Source of the DNA: CAZXCQ01 sp964639275
GTDB taxonomy: Bacteria > Desulfobacterota > DSM-4660 > Desulfatiglandales > Desulfatiglandaceae
NCBI GenBank assembly: GCA_964639275.1
Contig: CAZXCQ010000060.1
Span: 1-25,065 of the forward strand
Direction of reading: 5' to 3'
Length of the DNA: 25,065 nt
Position 1 is the first letter of the stretch. Every line of letters begins with the position of its first letter. Below are positions 23,044 through 25,065 of this stretch, piece by piece. A program made the position numbers and the translations under genes. The notes beneath the pieces are model-generated. The model made no database searches. It worked only from the letters and a program-made list of their open reading frames with translations, and was not told the origin of the DNA.

Positions 23044-24636
23044 ATGATGAATTACAAGGATGTGAGGCCGGAGCTCGAGGAGATGGGCTTCAAGAACCTG
23101 GAGGCCATCTACTGGAACGCCTCTACACCCCATCTCTACGAACAGATCGTGCGGAGGCGAGAAGGGCATATCGCCCATCTGGGACCCGTCGTGGTCAGGA
23201 CCGGCCACCACGTGGGACGATCCCCCAATGACCGGTTTATCGTGAGAGAGCCTTCCAGTGTGGACAAGATCTGGTGGGGCAAGGTCAACAAGGGAATTGA
23301 AGAGAACTATTTCACAAACCTCTTTTACCGGTTGCTCGCCTACTTCCAGAACAAAGACATCTTTATCCAGGACTGCTATGCGGGAGCGCATCCCGCACAC
23401 CGAATACCCATCCGGGTGATTACAGAGCGGGCCTGGCACAGCCTCTTTGCCCGCAACATGTTTATACAGATGAAGACCACAGCGGAGGCAGACAGCCACC
23501 GGCCGAGATTCACCGTGATCAATATCCCGAGGTTTCACGCCATGCCGGAGCTGGACGCCATTACCTCTGAGGCATTCATATTGATTCACCTCGGGAGGAA
23601 GCTGGTGCTCATCGGGGGGACCAGCTATGCGGGAGAGATGAAGAAATCGGTCTTTACCATGCTCAATTATTTCTATCCCCAGGAATCGGTTCTCTCCATG
23701 CACTGTTCAGCAAACGTGGGAGACCGCGATGACCCGGCCATATTCTTCGGGCTCTCCGGGACCGGAAAGACCTCACTCTCTGCTGATCCCGAGCGCACGC
23801 TGATCGGGGATGACGAACATGGGTGGAGCGATCACGGGATCTTCAATTTTGAAGGAGGGTGCTATGCCAAGGTGATCCGGCTTTCGAAGGAGGCCGAGCC
23901 CGAGATCTACGAGACCACACGGCGTTTTGGTACCATACTGGAAAATGTCACCCTCAACGAGACAAGCAGGCGATTGGACCTCGATGACGAGTCCCTGACA
24001 GAGAACACACGGGCGGCCTATCCCATATCCCACATCCCCAGCGCGCTCCGTGAAGGAATATGCGGGCATCCCAGGAACGTGGTGATGCTCACCTGCGATG
24101 CCTTTGGCGTTCTTCCCCCTGTGGCCAGACTGACGGCCGAGCAGGCCGTCTACCACTTCTTGAGCGGCTATACAGCCAAGGTGGCAGGGACCGAAATCGG
24201 GGTCAAAGAACCCCAGGCCACCTTTAGTGCCTGTTTTGGGGCACCTTTTATGGCACTGCCGCCTGTTGTCTATGCAGACATCCTGATGAAGAAGATCAAG
24301 GGCCACAATGTCAGGTGCTGGCTTGTAAACACGGGGTGGTCAGACAGGCCCTATGGCGAGGCAGAGCGTATCAAGATTGCCCATTCACGGGCTATTGTAA
24401 GGGGCATCCTGAGCGGTGCCATCGAGTCGGCCGAGTTTGACCCGGACCCCCTGTTCGGGTTTATGGTCCCCAGGGCATGTGAAGGTATCCCTGCCGAGAT
24501 CCTGAATCCGCGAACCTATGCACCGGATAAGCAGAAATACGAAGAAAGGGCCAGAAGGCTTGTAAATGACTTCAAAGACAATTTCAGACAGTTTGAGAAA
24601 GATGCCCCAAGAGAGATATTGGCGGTACAGTTATGA
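23044..24636 (+). CDS. pckA: Phosphoenolpyruvate carboxykinase (ATP)
   Basis: A 530-residue ATP-dependent PEP carboxykinase, converting oxaloacetate and ATP to PEP, CO2 and ADP for gluconeogenesis. The P-loop GLSGTGKTSLS is at 236-246, the metal-binding IGDDEHGWSD at 254-263, RSPNDRF at 59-65 (substrate) and YAGEMKKS at 195-202. Length fits the ATP class. Two ATGs lie in tandem (23044, 23047) after AGGAGG. Preceded by leader repeat R4 and by glgC on the same strand, so the gluconeogenic and glycogen functions are side by side, though co-transcription is not shown. Confidence 0.97.
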   Translation: MMNYKDVRPELEEMGFKNLEAIYWNASTPHLYEQIVRRREGHIAHLGPVVVRTGHHVGRSPNDRFIVREPSSVDKIWWGKVNKGIEENYFTNLFYRLLAYFQNKDIFIQDCYAGAHPAHRIPIRVITERAWHSLFARNMFIQMKTTAEADSHRPRFTVINIPRFHAMPELDAITSEAFILIHLGRKLVLIGGTSYAGEMKKSVFTMLNYFYPQESVLSMHCSANVGDRDDPAIFFGLSGTGKTSLSADPERTLIGDDEHGWSDHGIFNFEGGCYAKVIRLSKEAEPEIYETTRRFGTILENVTLNETSRRLDLDDESLTENTRAAYPISHIPSALREGICGHPRNVVMLTCDAFGVLPPVARLTAEQAVYHFLSGYTAKVAGTEIGVKEPQATFSACFGAPFMALPPVVYADILMKKIKGHNVRCWLVNTGWSDRPYGEAERIKIAHSRAIVRGILSGAIESAEFDPDPLFGFMVPRACEGIPAEILNPRTYAPDKQKYEERARRLVNDFKDNFRQFEKDAPREILAVQL

Positions 24637-24661
24637 AACATCCCACAGTAACGTTGTCATT

Positions 24662-24773
24662 CGTCATGCCGGACCTGATAAGCCTGCCCCGTACGTGATA
24701 CGGGGGCATCCAGGAAAACGCGCTGGATTCCGGCTGCAGTTTATCCCGTATCTTTTACGGGGCCGGAATGACG
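24662..24773. repeat. 112-bp dispersed repeat with two similar hairpins
   Basis: Outer inverted ends are CGTCATGCCGG (24662-24672) and CCGGAATGACG (24763-24773), one mismatch. Inside are two hairpins sharing the same stem: TGCCCCGTA-CGTGA-TACGGGGGCA (24685-24708, with a bulged G) and CCCGTA-TCTTT-TACGGG (24745-24761). The end motif CGTCATTCCGG is shared with the element at 3309-3568. It lies just after pckA and might aid transcription termination, although no U-run follows. Confidence 0.6.
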
Positions 24774-24996
24774 GAGTATCGGACGATTGTGAGACGGTTA
24801 ATATTCATATGTTATGCTGAATGGGCATCTTGATTTGGGTCAGATTTGGACACGCCGATTGAGAAAGGTCGCCCCAGAGAAATGGGCTCCGCCCCAGTGG
24901 AATAGAAATGACAAAATTCCATAGGGCAGGCAGGAATAAGAGAACCGAAAACCGCAGAATATCGAACAAGGAATATCGAATGTCGAGGTGATCCCT

Positions 24997-25026
24997 TTGT
25001 CATTCTGCGGTTCTCTCCGATAAAAT
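24997..25026 (+). promoter_or_regulatory. Candidate promoter at the right edge
   Basis: TTGTCA (24997-25002) and TAAAAT (25021-25026) are 18 bases apart on the plus strand. About 20 bases further is a perfect palindrome, so the pair may serve a gene beyond the window. Confidence 0.35.
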
Positions 25027-25044
25027 GAGAAAGATGGTCTCCTT

Positions 25045-25059
25045 TGAGGTAATACCTCA
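25045..25059. promoter_or_regulatory. Palindrome TGAGGTAATACCTCA, possible operator
   Basis: A perfect 7-1-7 palindrome placed roughly 12-26 bases after the predicted transcription start. The placement suits a repressor site for an autoregulated downstream gene outside the window. The protein that binds is unknown. Confidence 0.4.
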
Positions 25060-25065
25060 TCTGTG

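Larger units (their letters stand above)
24637..25065. other. Non-coding end region, 429 bases
   Basis: No gene can be supported. It holds a repeat element with two hairpins (24662-24773), a GAATATCGAA direct repeat (24957-24966 and 24971-24980), an uneven inverted repeat (24939-24960 with 25002-25016), and a promoter with palindrome at the right edge. Confidence 0.6.

Overview
The window looks like a chromosomal segment of an anaerobic bacterium, most likely a Desulfobacterota/deltaproteobacterial relative. That is inference from gene style: a DUF362 protein, an SCP2-type thiolase paired with a DUF35 protein, an isovaleryl-CoA-type acyl-CoA dehydrogenase, a DUF3417-type glucan phosphorylase, and many dispersed repeats with CGTCATTCCGG ends. 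No phage, plasmid, CRISPR, tRNA or rRNA signal is visible. Position 5533-5632 is a run of exactly 100 N, a scaffold gap of unknown true size that falls inside a universal stress protein gene.

Layout. 1-3267 (+): DUF362 protein, thiolase, DUF35 zinc-ribbon protein. 3268-3585: a 260-bp MITE-like repeat. 3586-5240: two divergent Nudix genes. 5359-8196 (-): universal stress protein (broken by the gap), acyl-CoA dehydrogenase, D-2-hydroxyacid dehydrogenase. 8309-9373 (-): CorA. 9477-21398 (-): a seven-gene glycogen operon read as GT (GpgS-like) - GT (GpgS-like) - glgA - glgB - malQ - GH13 glycosidase - glgP. 21560-22852 (+): glgC, divergent from that operon. 23044-24636 (+): pckA. 24637-25065: repeats, then a promoter plus palindrome pointing out of the window.

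How it works together. PckA feeds gluconeogenesis; GlgC makes ADP-glucose; GlgA elongates and GlgB branches the glucan; GlgP, MalQ and the GH13 enzyme take it apart or remodel it. The two GpgS-like glycosyltransferases at the head of the operon are the least explained part. They carry GKG and D-x-D motifs like glucosyl-3-phosphoglycerate synthases and may make a glucosylglycerate-type solute or a primer for the polymer. The glgC and operon promoters that I can propose share their -10 region, so the two sides would be coupled.

A second theme is a repeated leader element found immediately ahead of several unrelated genes (DUF362, thiolase, D-2-hydroxyacid dehydrogenase, pckA). In it, a hairpin loop is inverted relative to its flanks between copies. 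Several gene starts (8196, 15076, 21398, 21560) were re-chosen because the longest open frame runs into such repeats or passes over a good ribosome binding site.
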